A program made the translations under genes and the position numbers. Of a stretch of DNA of 40,790 nt, positions 28,670 through 37,019 are shown piece after piece. Below the pieces are notes generated by a model. It had not been told where the DNA came from. It ran no database searches and was given only the letters and a program-made list of their open reading frames with translations. Source of the stretch: Streptomyces misionensis (GTDB lineage Bacteria > Actinomycetota > Actinomycetes > Streptomycetales > Streptomycetaceae); contig NZ_VOGW01000048.1 of assembly GCF_007896895.1 (NCBI RefSeq), positions 1 through 40,790 on the forward strand. Direction: 5' to 3'. Within the stretch, counting starts at the first letter, position 1, and the number at the start of each line of letters is the position of its first letter.

Positions 28670-29824
28670 TCAGGTGGTCCGGTTTCCGTAGACGCGGTAG
28701 CGCTCGGCGTCGGGCCACCTGACCTCCAGGCCGAGGCCGGGCCGCGAGGTGTCCGGGCGCAGGGCACCCCCGTCGGGCGACAGCGTGCCGTCGAACAGCA
28801 GGTTCTCGAACCGCACATGGTCGTGGAAGTACTCCAGGTGCCGCAGCCGGCGCACGGCGCAGAAGGCGTGGGCCGAGACGGCCGGGGCGCAGTGGGCGGA
28901 CAGGTCCAGGTGGTGGGCCGCCGCGAGGCCGGCCGCCTCCAGTAGACCGGTGATGCCTCCGCAGCGGGTGACGTCGGCCTGGAGGCAGTCCACGGCGAGG
29001 CCGCCGACGAGATTGACGAAGTCCTGCGTGGTGTAGGCGTATTCGCCGGCCGCGATCTCCAGCCGGTCGGGGCCCCGCTCGCACAGCAGGCGCAGACCCT
29101 TGAGGTCGGCGGAGCTGACCGGTTCCTCGAACCACCGCACGTCCCACTCCTCGTGGAACCTGCGTGCCCAGTACAACGCCTGCTTGCGGCCCAGCGCCCC
29201 ATTGGCGTCGGTGAAGATCTCCGGTTCGTCGCCGATGGCCCTGCGGACCGCCGCCAAGCGCTGCGGGTCGTCCTCTGGGTGCCGGGAGGTCTTCAGCTTC
29301 ACGCGCGGGATGCCCTGCTCCACCCAGCCGGTGAGCTGGTCGGCGAGGCGGTCCAGGGGGTAGTTCGTGAAGCCGCCGCTGCCGTACACCGGCACCCGGT
29401 CGTGGTACGCCGGGAGCAGGTGGACCAGCGGCAGGCCGAGGAGCCGGGCCTTGAGGTCCCACAGCGCCACGTCCACGGCGGAGCGGGCCATGGCGCCGAC
29501 GCCGGGGCGGCCGGCATTGCGGATCCGGCGCCCCATCAGCTCCCACAGGGCGGCAGGTGCCGTGGCGGCCTGGCCGTCGATCAGCGGCGCGAGTGCGGAG
29601 TCGACGAACGAGGCGACCGAGACGTCCCCGTAGGTGTACCCGAGGCCCGTACGACCGCCGGCGTGCACCCGGACCAGGACCATGGTGGTGGAGTCCCATT
29701 CCAGGGTGCCGTCCTGCTCCTTGCCGTCCGGGCCGTCGGTCGGCACCTCGAAGGCGTGCACGTCCACCCCGTCGATCCGGCACGCCACCGGATCCGGTCC
29801 GGCGCCGGTCCGCGCGCCGCTCAT
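28670..29824 (-). CDS. Enolase-superfamily enzyme, mandelate racemase/muconate lactonizing type
   Basis: A 384-residue member of the MR/MLE group. The start ATG 29824 overlaps the end of the upstream broken gene as ATGA. Catalytic layout matches the mandelate-racemase subgroup: K176-x-K178 (VKLKTS), metal ligands Asp206 (TDANG), Glu233/234 (FEEP) and Glu261 (AGEY), and the Asp284/His311 dyad (QADVTRCGGI, SAHCAP). It would abstract the proton alpha to a carboxylate, most often in sugar-acid dehydration or racemisation; the substrate is unknown. The upstream TPP-enzyme remnant may once have shared an operon with it. Confidence 0.92.
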   Translation of the reverse strand: MSGARTGAGPDPVACRIDGVDVHAFEVPTDGPDGKEQDGTLEWDSTTMVLVRVHAGGRTGLGYTYGDVSVASFVDSALAPLIDGQAATAPAALWELMGRRIRNAGRPGVGAMARSAVDVALWDLKARLLGLPLVHLLPAYHDRVPVYGSGGFTNYPLDRLADQLTGWVEQGIPRVKLKTSRHPEDDPQRLAAVRRAIGDEPEIFTDANGALGRKQALYWARRFHEEWDVRWFEEPVSSADLKGLRLLCERGPDRLEIAAGEYAYTTQDFVNLVGGLAVDCLQADVTRCGGITGLLEAAGLAAAHHLDLSAHCAPAVSAHAFCAVRRLRHLEYFHDHVRFENLLFDGTLSPDGGALRPDTSRPGLGLEVRWPDAERYRVYGNRTT

Positions 29825-30342
29825 CGGTGCCGTCCGGGCAGGTGCTCGGCGACCTCGGCGAGTTTCTGCCGTACGCCCCTGGTGGCGATGCCCACCCGCC
29901 CTGGGTCGTGGACGGCCGCCTTGGCGGCCATCTCGCCCTGAGCGAGCATGGTGTGCGGCGCGATGGGCGCGATCTCCTGGTCGGCCTTGGGGAACGCGAT
30001 CACCCGCCGGTCCGGACAGGCCAAGCGAGCGGCGATCGCGTACGGCGTCCCCGGGCCCATCGTCGCCGGTGTCCCCGACGGCGACGCCCGCATGCCCTGG
30101 CGCGGTTTCAGGTGCCGCGCCCACCAGTCGGCGCCCGGACCCGAGCCGGTGCCGCGGTACTCGGCGGCGATCCGGTGGGCCACGGGGATCAGGGTACGGA
30201 TGCCCCGCTCCCGGGCCGCGTCCCGCTCGCGCCCCGGAGGGCGCCTGCCGATCCGCCCGACGATTTCGTCGATCCGCGAGGACGTGAGCGCGTCGTCGGT
30301 CTCAGGCCGCCCCGGCGGGCGGAGGGGGGTCAGGGCGTTCAT
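29821..30342 (-). pseudogene. Remnant of a thiamine-pyrophosphate-dependent enzyme (acetolactate synthase/pyruvate oxidase type)
   Basis: The open frame reads through 173 residues from ATG 30342 but is not a whole protein. DWWARHLKPRQGMRAS followed by ATMGPGTPYAIAARLACPDR is the start of the C-terminal TPP domain of pyruvate-oxidase-like enzymes, normally followed by a GDGAMQM-type cofactor motif. Here that motif and most of the domain are missing, and the frame passes directly into EMAAKAAVHDPGRVG and RQKLAEVAEHLPGR, which resemble the extreme C-terminus of the same family. The N-terminal portion is scrambled. An internal deletion has thus removed the cofactor site. Recognition is from memory of the family, not a search. 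Confidence 0.65.
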
Positions 30343-30559
30343 GTCAGCCTCTGCGCTGGCGGGCTTGCTGGGCTGCACCATGGGTTTCCCGATTCCTACG
30401 GTTCACGCCGAGATCACCCGCCCGGCGAGGAGTCCGGGTGGACCCGCGATCGGAATGGGTAATTCCGGTTTCGCGGGTACTGCGGCAGCCGCACCCTCCG
30501 GCCGGAAGGGGTCCGCCGCGGACCTCATCGCACACTCGCCCGCCCGAGGAAGCCGGCGA

Positions 30560-30743
30560 CGGCCGCCACGACCGCGGTCCGCATCGCCTGGGGTGCCGCC
30601 CTCGCCGCGTTTCCCACGGACTGCACGCGGCCACGGTGGCCGGGCCGGCGCTGGACAGCGAGCGGTGGCGCGCGGCGGCCTGCGTGGACCTCGCGGTCGC
30701 CGCCGCCTTCACGGCAGCCGGGCTGCGCGCCACCCGGACAGCG
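30560..30743 (+). pseudogene. Possible remnant of a small hydrophobic membrane protein; rest of 30343-30982 has no gene
   Basis: Two coding-like pieces lie in different forward frames: TAVRIAWGAALAAFP near 30568-30615, and GPALDSERWRAAACVDLAVA continuing AAFTAAGLRATR to about 30743. They resemble the beginning and end of a small Ala-rich integral membrane protein common in Streptomyces, with the middle lost. The rest of the 640-base stretch 30343-30982 shows no recognisable gene; its last 150 bases probably hold the promoter of the GlsB-like gene. Confidence 0.35.
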
Positions 30744-30982
30744 GTACCGCCGGGCTTCTCGGTACGCGGCGTCAGTGCGCCGCGACGCTCAGGCTCCCTG
30801 TCTGCGTTCTTGCAGGTCAAGCGACATTTTCACACTCTACAGCGGGTCGCGTGACCGCTGGTGGGTCGGGTCTCGCGACAACGGCACGATCCCGGTCCTG
30901 CATATGCCGCCCCGAGAGGGATATCCGCATCTACGTGGGAGCCCCGATCCGGGGTGACACAGCGGAACGGAAGGAAGACCTC

Positions 30983-31246
30983 GTGGGCATCATCGCCTGG
31001 ATCCTGATCGGCCTCATCGCGGGTGCCATCGCGAAGGCACTGACCCCCGGCAAGGACCCCGGCGGCTGCCTGGTGACGATGCTGATCGGCATCGTGGGCG
31101 GGCTGCTCGGCGGGTGGCTGGGCAAGGTGATCTTCGGGGTGCACTCGATCAACGGTTTCTTCAGTCTCTCTACGTGGATCGCCGCGATCGTGGGTTCCGT
31201 GATCGTGCTGCTGCTCTACCGCCTGGTGACGGGACGCTCGCGCTGA
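30983..31246 (+). CDS. GlsB/YeaQ/YmgE-family small membrane protein
   Basis: An 87-residue integral membrane protein. GTG 30983 has AAGGAAG five bases upstream. Three hydrophobic segments can be drawn: IIAWILIGLIAGAIAKAL, the Gly-rich CLVTMLIGIVGGLLGGWLG and WIAAIVGSVIVLLLYRLV. The family (transglycosylase-associated/GlsB, Pfam Transgly_assoc) is linked to stress responses but its biochemistry is unknown. The gene stands alone and ends in a strong terminator. Confidence 0.93.
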   Translation: MGIIAWILIGLIAGAIAKALTPGKDPGGCLVTMLIGIVGGLLGGWLGKVIFGVHSINGFFSLSTWIAAIVGSVIVLLLYRLVTGRSR

Positions 31247-31254
31247 CCGCGTGG

Positions 31255-31292
31255 ACGAGGAGGGCGGCTCCCCCGGGAGCCGCCCTCCTCGT
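31255..31292. terminator. Strong hairpin terminator after the GlsB-like gene
   Basis: A perfect 18-bp inverted repeat (31255-31272 with 31275-31292) with two bases between the arms, starting eight bases after the stop codon. It is GC-rich and has no T tract. Confidence 0.85.
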
Positions 31293-31409
31293 GTCCGCGG
31301 GTCTTCCGCGGCGAGCCATGTCATCGCGCCGTCAGCGGCGGGTCAGCAGTGCCTGGCACCGTGGTCGTCGTGAACGGCACGGGCCTCGCGAAGGTCCGGC
31401 CGGGCGCAG

Positions 31410-31506
<97 letters not shown>

Positions 31507-31559
31507 GCGTGGACGGCCCGCGTGGGCGGACGGTGGCCGCCGTCCGGACCCGGATGCCG

Positions 31560-32429
31560 TCACATGATGTGCTTCAGCAGCGCCGCGACCGCGGGGGGCG
31601 CCTCGCCCGGCGGCCGTACCACCATGACCTTCCAGTTCGGGGCGTGCCGCCGGAACGGGTGCTGGCGCAGGTCGCCGAACCGGTCGGCGATCGATCTGGG
31701 CATGATGCACACGCCCAGGTCGTTGCGGACCAGTTCGGCCGCCGCGACGATGTCGTTCACCTCGAACGTCGTGCCGCGTTCGACGCCGGCGGCGCGGAAC
31801 GCCCGGTCGACCGCGTAGCGGATGGCCCAGCCCGGCGAGAAGTCGACCATGGGCAACCGGGCGATGTCGGCGAGGTCGACCTCCTGCTCCGGATTCATAC
31901 CGGGGAGCTCCCGGTGGGACGACGCCACGAGCACCATGTCCTCGCGGGACAGCAGGCGCGTGGTCAGTCCGCGTTGCTGTTGCCGGTCCAGTGCCACGAC
32001 CGCCAGGTCCACGGTGCCGTCGCGCAGCGCCTGGCGGATGTCGGCGACCGCGGCCTGCCGCAGTTGCACGACCACGCCCGGGTGCTCGGTGCGCAGCGCC
32101 GCCAGGGCGTGGTGCAGTCCCGCCCATACGCCTTGCATGGTGCCGACCGTGACCCGTCCGCGGAGCTGTCCCTTGACGGCGTCGACCGCTTCCCGGGTGA
32201 GTTCGGCGGCGCGGAGGGTGGCCCGGGCGGCGGGGACGAAGGCCTCGCCCGCCGGGGTCAGGGCGACGCGGTGCGTGGTGCGGTCGAAGAGGGGGGTGCC
32301 CAACTCGCGTTCCAGGGCCCGGACTGTGCCGGACACCGCGGACTGGACGACGTGCAGGCGCCGCGCCGCCGCCGTGAAGCCCCCCGTGTCGGCCACCGCG
32401 ACGATGACTTCCATCTGTCGCAGATCCAT
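31560..32429 (-). CDS. LysR-family transcriptional regulator
   Basis: A 289-residue LysR regulator. The start is set at ATG 32429 (MDLRQME), six bases after GGGAG; the ATG directly before it is equivalent. The N-terminal winged HTH (about 1-60) contains FTAAARRLHVVQSAVSGTVR and LERELGTPLFDR. The C-terminal half is a periplasmic-binding-like effector domain (VTVGTMQGVWAGL onward). LysR genes usually face their target, but upstream here lies only the AraC remnant, so the target is not evident. Confidence 0.92.
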   Translation of the reverse strand: MDLRQMEVIVAVADTGGFTAAARRLHVVQSAVSGTVRALERELGTPLFDRTTHRVALTPAGEAFVPAARATLRAAELTREAVDAVKGQLRGRVTVGTMQGVWAGLHHALAALRTEHPGVVVQLRQAAVADIRQALRDGTVDLAVVALDRQQQRGLTTRLLSREDMVLVASSHRELPGMNPEQEVDLADIARLPMVDFSPGWAIRYAVDRAFRAAGVERGTTFEVNDIVAAAELVRNDLGVCIMPRSIADRFGDLRQHPFRRHAPNWKVMVVRPPGEAPPAVAALLKHIM

Positions 32430-32659
32430 CATCAGCTCCCGCTCACCCAGCGCTTCGCCCGGTGCGAAGACGGCCGTCACCGCTGCATCGTAAGCGGGTA
32501 CGGGCGGCGGACCGCCTGCGGGACAAGGAGGCCCCGGTGCCGTCGTCGCCCGCCCGGCGGTTGCGGCGCGGGAGCCGCAGGGCCTCCTCCGGAACGGTCT
32601 CCCGGGGCCTACGGCGTGGCTTGCGCACGGGGACCGGCCTGCGGGGCCCGCTGGGTCCG

Positions 32660-32820
32660 GCGCCACCCACCGGGGGCACGCCGTGGACGGCTCGGAACGT
32701 CCGGCGGGAGTGAGCGGCGCCGGCGAAGCCGCCCCGATGGGCCGGCGCGGCGATCGTGAGGCCCCTCGTCGGCGCGGCAGGTCGCGTCGGCATGCTTCCA
32801 GGCGCCGGCACACGGGCCGG
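32660..32820 (-). pseudogene. Remnant of an AraC-family regulator; rest of 32430-32878 has no gene
   Basis: Reading the reverse strand, RRLEACRRDL (near 32815-32785) and then, in a different frame, AHRGGFAGAAHSRRTFRAVH followed by GVPP (to about 32665) match consecutive parts of the C-terminal double-HTH domain of AraC-type regulators, where the second normally reads as GFADAAHFSRAFRAAHG. The frame change and lack of the rest of the protein show a decayed gene. Apart from this the 450 bases between the LysR and SsgA-like genes show nothing I can name. Confidence 0.55.
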
Positions 32821-32878
32821 AGGGCGACCAGGCCGGCCGCTCGGACATGCGGGTCGGCGGGTTCGGCGGGCGGGCCGC

Positions 32879-33337
32879 TCAGCAGCCGTCGAGCAGGCGC
32901 CCCACGACGGTGTCCCAGTCGATCCACCGGTTCTCCTCGCCGGGCGGGACCGCCACCCAGGTGCGCACCAGCCATTCGCGCAGCGGCTGGCTGGGGACGT
33001 CCAGCAGGACCGACGCGGTGCCGTCACGCAGGAAGAGCCGGGCGTCGGGCCTGTCGTTGCAGCGGCACGGCGGCCAGATGCGCACGTCGCCTTCTCCGGA
33101 CGCCCGGTGCAGACCCGACTGGAGGAGATCCCGGGCGAAGGACCACCGGGCGCGGCGCCGGCCGTCGGGCGTGGGCAGGTCCAGCAGCACGGCGAAGGGC
33201 TGGAGCCGGTCGTAGGACAAGTGCACGGTGACCGGCACCGTCTCGGTCCGGCCCCTCACCAGGGTGGCCGCGACGGTCATGGCGATGGCGCCATCCGGTT
33301 CTCGTACCCCCTCCTCCGGAAGCGGGTGCTGGTTCAT
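32879..33337 (-). CDS. SsgA-like protein (SALP), sporulation-specific cell division
   Basis: A 152-residue SsgA/SsgB-family protein. The start is ATG 33337, with a weak AAGG upstream. Diagnostic stretches are LSYDRLQPFAVLLDL, RWSFARDLLQSGL, GDVRIWP and, near the C-terminus, WVAVPPGEENRWIDWD. SALPs occur only in morphologically complex actinomycetes and control septum placement and peptidoglycan events in sporulation. This supports a Streptomyces-like host. An odd Cys pair lies in the middle (PPCRCND). Which paralogue it is cannot be told. Confidence 0.9.
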   Translation of the reverse strand: MNQHPLPEEGVREPDGAIAMTVAATLVRGRTETVPVTVHLSYDRLQPFAVLLDLPTPDGRRRARWSFARDLLQSGLHRASGEGDVRIWPPCRCNDRPDARLFLRDGTASVLLDVPSQPLREWLVRTWVAVPPGEENRWIDWDTVVGRLLDGC

Positions 33338-33731
33338 GTCGGTTCAACCTTGATTTCTTTCGGCCATGCATGTGTCAGGACAACCGGACGTACGGTCGGC
33401 AATGGCCGCCGGCTCTACCGAAGCGCAATCCCTCGTCATTACCGTAGGTTCCGGCGGCCGGGGAACTTGTCGGCGAACGCACAGACCGTTGCCCGGGGAA
33501 GCACTTCTGTCCGGTCGCGCCCGCTCTGCGGCGGGGCCCGGGGCTACGCTTCCCACCTGGTCGGCGTCATCTCCGATCAAGATGACTGACTTCGCGAACC
33601 ATCGCGCCGGGAGCGGAAGAGCCGAGCCCGGCCAGACGCTTACACCTGCGTGACGGCACCGAAGAAGCTGCCGGCCCACCGCACGACTCCGTTCCGAGCC
33701 GGCTCACGGCTCACCCGTCAAGAAGGTGCAC
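33338..33731. other. Intergenic region between divergent SsgA-like and MFS genes
   Basis: Nearly 400 bases with less biased codon positions than the neighbours. Short open frames exist on both strands but none resembles a known protein or has a convincing ribosome binding site. It presumably carries the promoters of both divergent genes; I see no clear operator or RNA structure. Confidence 0.5.
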
Positions 33732-34979
33732 ATGTCTTCCGCGTCAACCGATGCCCACAGCCACCGCCGGCCCGAGACCGCCGAGGCCCCTGACGCCGTG
33801 CCGGGCTGGCTGGTCGCGCTTCTGGCGGTCGCCTCCGGCATGACGGTCGCCAACCTCTACTACGCCCAGCCCCTGCTGTCCACGCTGAGCGACGTGTTCC
33901 ACACCGGCACGGCCGCGGCCGGCACCTTGATCACCCTCACCCAGGTCGGCTACGTGATCGGCATGCTCTTCCTGGTCCCGCTCGGGGACCGGCTGGAGAA
34001 GCGCAATCTGATCGCCGTGATGCTGGCGGTGACCACCATCTCCCTGCTGGCGGCGGGGCTGGCCGTCGACTTCCCCATGCTGCTGATCGCGTCGCTGGTC
34101 AGCGGCGCCACCTCGGTCGTCGCGCAGATACTGGTGCCCTTCGCCGCGAGCCTCGCGCCCGACCACGCCCGGGGCCGCATCGTCGGCCGGGTGATGAGCG
34201 GCCTGCTCACCGGCATCCTGCTCTCCCGCACGCTGAGCAGTCTGGTCTCGGACCTCGCGGGCTGGCGCGTCGTCTTCCTCGGGTCCGCCGTCCTGATGGC
34301 GGTGCTCGCCGTGGCCCTGCGCGCGGCCCTGCCGCAGCACGCGCCCACCACCACCCTCCCCTACCCCGAGGTGCTGCGCTCCACCTTCCGGATGGTGCGC
34401 ACGCACCCGGCGCTGGTGCGCCGCGGCCTTTACCAGGCGGCCATGTTCGGCGCGTTCAGCGCGTTCTGGACCACGGTCTCCTTCGTCCTGACCGGCCCCC
34501 GCTTCCACTACTCGTCGATCGGAGTGGGTGTCTTCGCGCTCGTCGGCGCGGCCGGCGCGGCCGTCGCACCGTTCGCCGGGCACTGGGCCGACCGCGGACT
34601 CGTCCGCCCCGTGACCGGCATCGCCTTCGTGGTGGCGGCCCTGGCGTTCGCGCTCGCCGGGTTCGGCGGACACAGCGTCGTCCTGCTCGCCCTGGCCGCG
34701 ATCCTCATCGACATGGCCGTCCAGACCAGCCTCATCCTCGGCCAGCACACCGTCTACCAGCTCGACCCCACCGCCCGCGCCCGCCTCAACAGCGCCTTCA
34801 TCGCCATGTTCTTCGCCGGCGGCGCCGCCGGTTCCCAGCTCGGCTCCGCCGTCTACCACGCCGGGGGCTGGACCGGCCTGACCGTCCTCGGCACCGCCCT
34901 CTCCCTCGTGGCCCTGCTCTACTGGGGCACCGAGCGCCGGAACCGTGCGGCGGCGGACGGGGGCACGGCGAGCCGGTGA
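33732..34979 (+). CDS. MFS transporter (drug/sugar efflux type)
   Basis: A 415-residue major facilitator with about 12 hydrophobic helices after a 25-residue polar N-terminus. ATG 33732 follows AGAAGG by five bases. The loop 2-3 motif A appears as VPLGDRLEKRNLIAV, and NLYYAQPLL in helix 1 is typical of the DHA-type efflux group. It would export a small molecule by proton antiport. It is far from the ansamycin genes and on its own promoter, so linking it to ansamycin export would be speculative. A hairpin follows. Confidence 0.92.
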   Translation: MSSASTDAHSHRRPETAEAPDAVPGWLVALLAVASGMTVANLYYAQPLLSTLSDVFHTGTAAAGTLITLTQVGYVIGMLFLVPLGDRLEKRNLIAVMLAVTTISLLAAGLAVDFPMLLIASLVSGATSVVAQILVPFAASLAPDHARGRIVGRVMSGLLTGILLSRTLSSLVSDLAGWRVVFLGSAVLMAVLAVALRAALPQHAPTTTLPYPEVLRSTFRMVRTHPALVRRGLYQAAMFGAFSAFWTTVSFVLTGPRFHYSSIGVGVFALVGAAGAAVAPFAGHWADRGLVRPVTGIAFVVAALAFALAGFGGHSVVLLALAAILIDMAVQTSLILGQHTVYQLDPTARARLNSAFIAMFFAGGAAGSQLGSAVYHAGGWTGLTVLGTALSLVALLYWGTERRNRAAADGGTASR

Positions 34980-34998
34980 CGCCGTCGCCGTGAGTGGG

Positions 34999-35026
34999 GT
35001 ACGGGCGCGCGGGACGGCGCCCGTAC
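34999..35026. terminator. Hairpin after the MFS gene
   Basis: A 10-bp perfect inverted repeat, GTACGGGCGC with GCGCCCGTAC, with an 8-base loop, 20 bases after the MFS stop codon. No T tract. Confidence 0.65.
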
Positions 35027-35088
35027 ACACGACTGACAAGAAGCTGTCACACTCGACCGGAATGCCGGTCCGGCGGGGGCCCGTTCTG

Positions 35089-36018
35089 ATGGGTATGACT
35101 GTTGGAGTAGCACTCGACGCCTCCCACGCGCACAACCAGGTCGACGCCACCGTGCAGCTGGCCCAGGAGGCCGCGGCCGCCGGTCTGCGGTCGGCCTGGT
35201 TCGGCCAGACCTTCGGCGCGGACTCGCCCCAGCTCGCCGCGCTCGTCGGGCGCGCGGTACCCGGACTGCACGTGGGCACCTCCGCGATCCCCGTCTTCGG
35301 CCGGCACCCCCTGCTGGTCTCCAGCCAGGCCCAGACCGCCCAGGCCGCGACGCACGGCCGCTACCACCTCGGGCTGGCCCTGGGCACCAAACTGCTGACG
35401 GAGACGGGCTTCGGCCTCCCCTTCGAGCGCCCCGTCGCCCGCCTCCGCGAATTCCTCGTCGCACTGCGGCAGCTGACCGAGACCGGCACGGCCGACTTCC
35501 ACGGCGAGCTGCTCACCGCCGCCACGCCGGTGCCGGCGCGGGTACCGGGCGCCGAGGGCGGCGTCCCCGTGCTGGTCGCCGCGATGGGGCCGCAGGCGCT
35601 GCGGGTCAGCGGTGAGCTGGCGGACGGCATCCTGCCGTATCTGGCGGGGCCGCGCGCCCTCGCGGAACACATCGTGCCCGCCCTGACCGCGGCGGCGCAG
35701 GCCGCCGGCCGTCCCGCTCCCCGGATCGTGGCCCTGGTGCCCGGCGTGGTCACGGACGACGTGGACGCGGTGCGGGCGAAGGCCACCGAAACCCTCGCGT
35801 TCTACGAACAGATCCCGTCCTACGCGCGGGTCATCGAGCTCTCCGGTGGCCGCCGGGCCGCCGACCTGGCCGTGATCGGCGACGAGAAGGCCGTCGAAGC
35901 CGAAGTGCGGCGCTACCGCGACGCCGGGGCCACCGAGGTCGTGTTCACCGGTACCGAGATCGCCGGAGACGCGGACCGCCGTCGCACCTGGGCGCTCCTC
36001 GGCGAACTGGCCGGATGA
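35089..36018 (+). CDS. Luciferase-like (LLM class) F420-dependent-type oxidoreductase
   Basis: A 309-residue LLM-family TIM-barrel protein. The start is ATG 35089 (MGMTVGVAL), with a G-rich stretch upstream; ATG 35095 is a close alternative. The short length, AQEAAAAGLRSAWFGQTFGAD, GTSAIPVFGRHP and the PVLVAAMGPQALRVSGELADG block match actinomycete F420-dependent LLM oxidoreductases rather than the longer monooxygenase at 15254-16489. It probably reduces or oxidises a small molecule with F420; the substrate is unknown. Eighty bases separate it from the DUF1684 gene. Confidence 0.88.
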   Translation: MGMTVGVALDASHAHNQVDATVQLAQEAAAAGLRSAWFGQTFGADSPQLAALVGRAVPGLHVGTSAIPVFGRHPLLVSSQAQTAQAATHGRYHLGLALGTKLLTETGFGLPFERPVARLREFLVALRQLTETGTADFHGELLTAATPVPARVPGAEGGVPVLVAAMGPQALRVSGELADGILPYLAGPRALAEHIVPALTAAAQAAGRPAPRIVALVPGVVTDDVDAVRAKATETLAFYEQIPSYARVIELSGGRRAADLAVIGDEKAVEAEVRRYRDAGATEVVFTGTEIAGDADRRRTWALLGELAG

Positions 36019-36063
36019 GCGGGCCCGTCGGCACCGGCCCCGCCGGACGTCCTGTCCCCCTGT

Positions 36064-36080
36064 GCGAGGCCGGGCCTCGC
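36064..36080. promoter_or_regulatory. Small hairpin directly before the DUF1684 ribosome binding site
   Basis: GCGAGGCC-G-GGCCTCGC is a perfect 8-bp inverted repeat ending five bases before GAAGGA. It could be a weak terminator of the preceding gene or a structure limiting translation of the next. Confidence 0.4.
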
Positions 36081-36097
36081 GTGACGAAGGAGAACCG

Positions 36098-36922
36098 ATG
36101 ACCACCGAGGCCACCACGACGGACCTCCAGGAGTTCACCGAGAACTGGCTGGAGTGGTACCGCGCCCAGGAGGCCAGGATCGCCGACCCGCACGGGTTCC
36201 TGGCCATCACCAACCTGCACTGGCTCGATGAGCGGCCGCGGCGCTTCCCCGACGCGCCCGGCGCATGGCGCACCGGCCCCGACGGGGTCGTGGTGGACCT
36301 CGACGACGGGGAGGAACTGGTCGTCGGCGAAGCGCCGGTGCGCGGCGAGCACCGCTTCGGCGTGCTCGCCGAACGCGGCGGCGTCGAGGCGGTCTGGGGT
36401 GACGCCGTCATCGAGGTCGCCAAGCGGGGCGGCCATGACATCGTGCGCCCCCGGCACCCGGACGCGCCGCTGCGCACGGCCTTCACCGGTACCCCCGCCT
36501 ACGCCCCCGATCCGCGCTGGGCCGTGACGGGCCGGTACGTCCCCTTCGACGAACCGCGGCCGACCACCGTGGGCGCGGCCGTCGAGGGTCTCGAACACGT
36601 CTACGACGCCCCGGGCAGGATCGAGTTCGACCTGCTCGGGCGCCGGCTGTCCCTGACCGCGTTCCCCGGGCACGGCGCCGGCCGGCTGATGGTGCTGTTC
36701 ACCGACGCGACCTCCGGGGTCACCACCTATGCCGCCAACCGGGTGCTGACCGTCGGGCCGCCCGCCGCCGACGGCACGCTCGTCCTGGACTTCAACCGCG
36801 CCGCGAACCTGCCGTGCGCCTACACGGATCTGGCCACCTGCCCGCTGCCGCCGGCCGAGAACCGGCTGCCGGTGGCGATCGAAGCGGGTCTGCGGATTCC
36901 CCGCGAGCGCGGCGGGTCCTGA
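36098..36922 (+). CDS. DUF1684 family protein
   Basis: A 274-residue protein. ATG 36098 has GAAGGA six bases upstream. It shows the conserved layout of DUF1684: an N-terminal WLEWYRAQEARI helix, GFLAITNLHWLDE, and the strongly conserved C-terminal DFNRAANLPCAYTD and CPLPPAENRLPV stretches. The function is unknown. It has no signal peptide. Orientation and spacing allow co-transcription with the LLM gene. Confidence 0.9.
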   Translation: MTTEATTTDLQEFTENWLEWYRAQEARIADPHGFLAITNLHWLDERPRRFPDAPGAWRTGPDGVVVDLDDGEELVVGEAPVRGEHRFGVLAERGGVEAVWGDAVIEVAKRGGHDIVRPRHPDAPLRTAFTGTPAYAPDPRWAVTGRYVPFDEPRPTTVGAAVEGLEHVYDAPGRIEFDLLGRRLSLTAFPGHGAGRLMVLFTDATSGVTTYAANRVLTVGPPAADGTLVLDFNRAANLPCAYTDLATCPLPPAENRLPVAIEAGLRIPRERGGS

Positions 36923-36961
36923 GCCGGCGCGCCGGCCGCGGCGGGCGCTCCTCGGAGCGGG

Positions 36962-37014
36962 CCGGGCGGGGGGACGGACGGGCGCGGAACTCCGGCCGCC
37001 GTCCCCCCGCCCGG
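36962..37014. terminator. Bidirectional hairpin between DUF1684 and ABC-binding-protein genes
   Basis: A perfect 16-bp inverted repeat, CCGGGCGGGGGGACGG (36962-36977) with its complement at 36999-37014, and a 21-base loop. It sits between two convergent genes, five bases from the stop of the reverse one. Confidence 0.8.
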
Positions 37015-37019
37015 GGCGG

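Noticed and set aside
30438..30854. Forward 138-codon open frame before the GlsB-like gene
   Set aside because: No start with a ribosome binding site, and only its middle resembles a protein, which I treated as a remnant instead.
33366..33653. Forward 95-codon and reverse 111-codon open frames in the SsgA-like/MFS gap
   Set aside because: No recognisable motif, codon use unlike neighbours and no ribosome binding site on either strand.
33732..34979. MFS transporter as the ansamycin exporter
   Set aside because: It lies 10 kb beyond the last AHBA gene, with several unrelated units and pseudogenes between; no sequence evidence ties it to the pathway.
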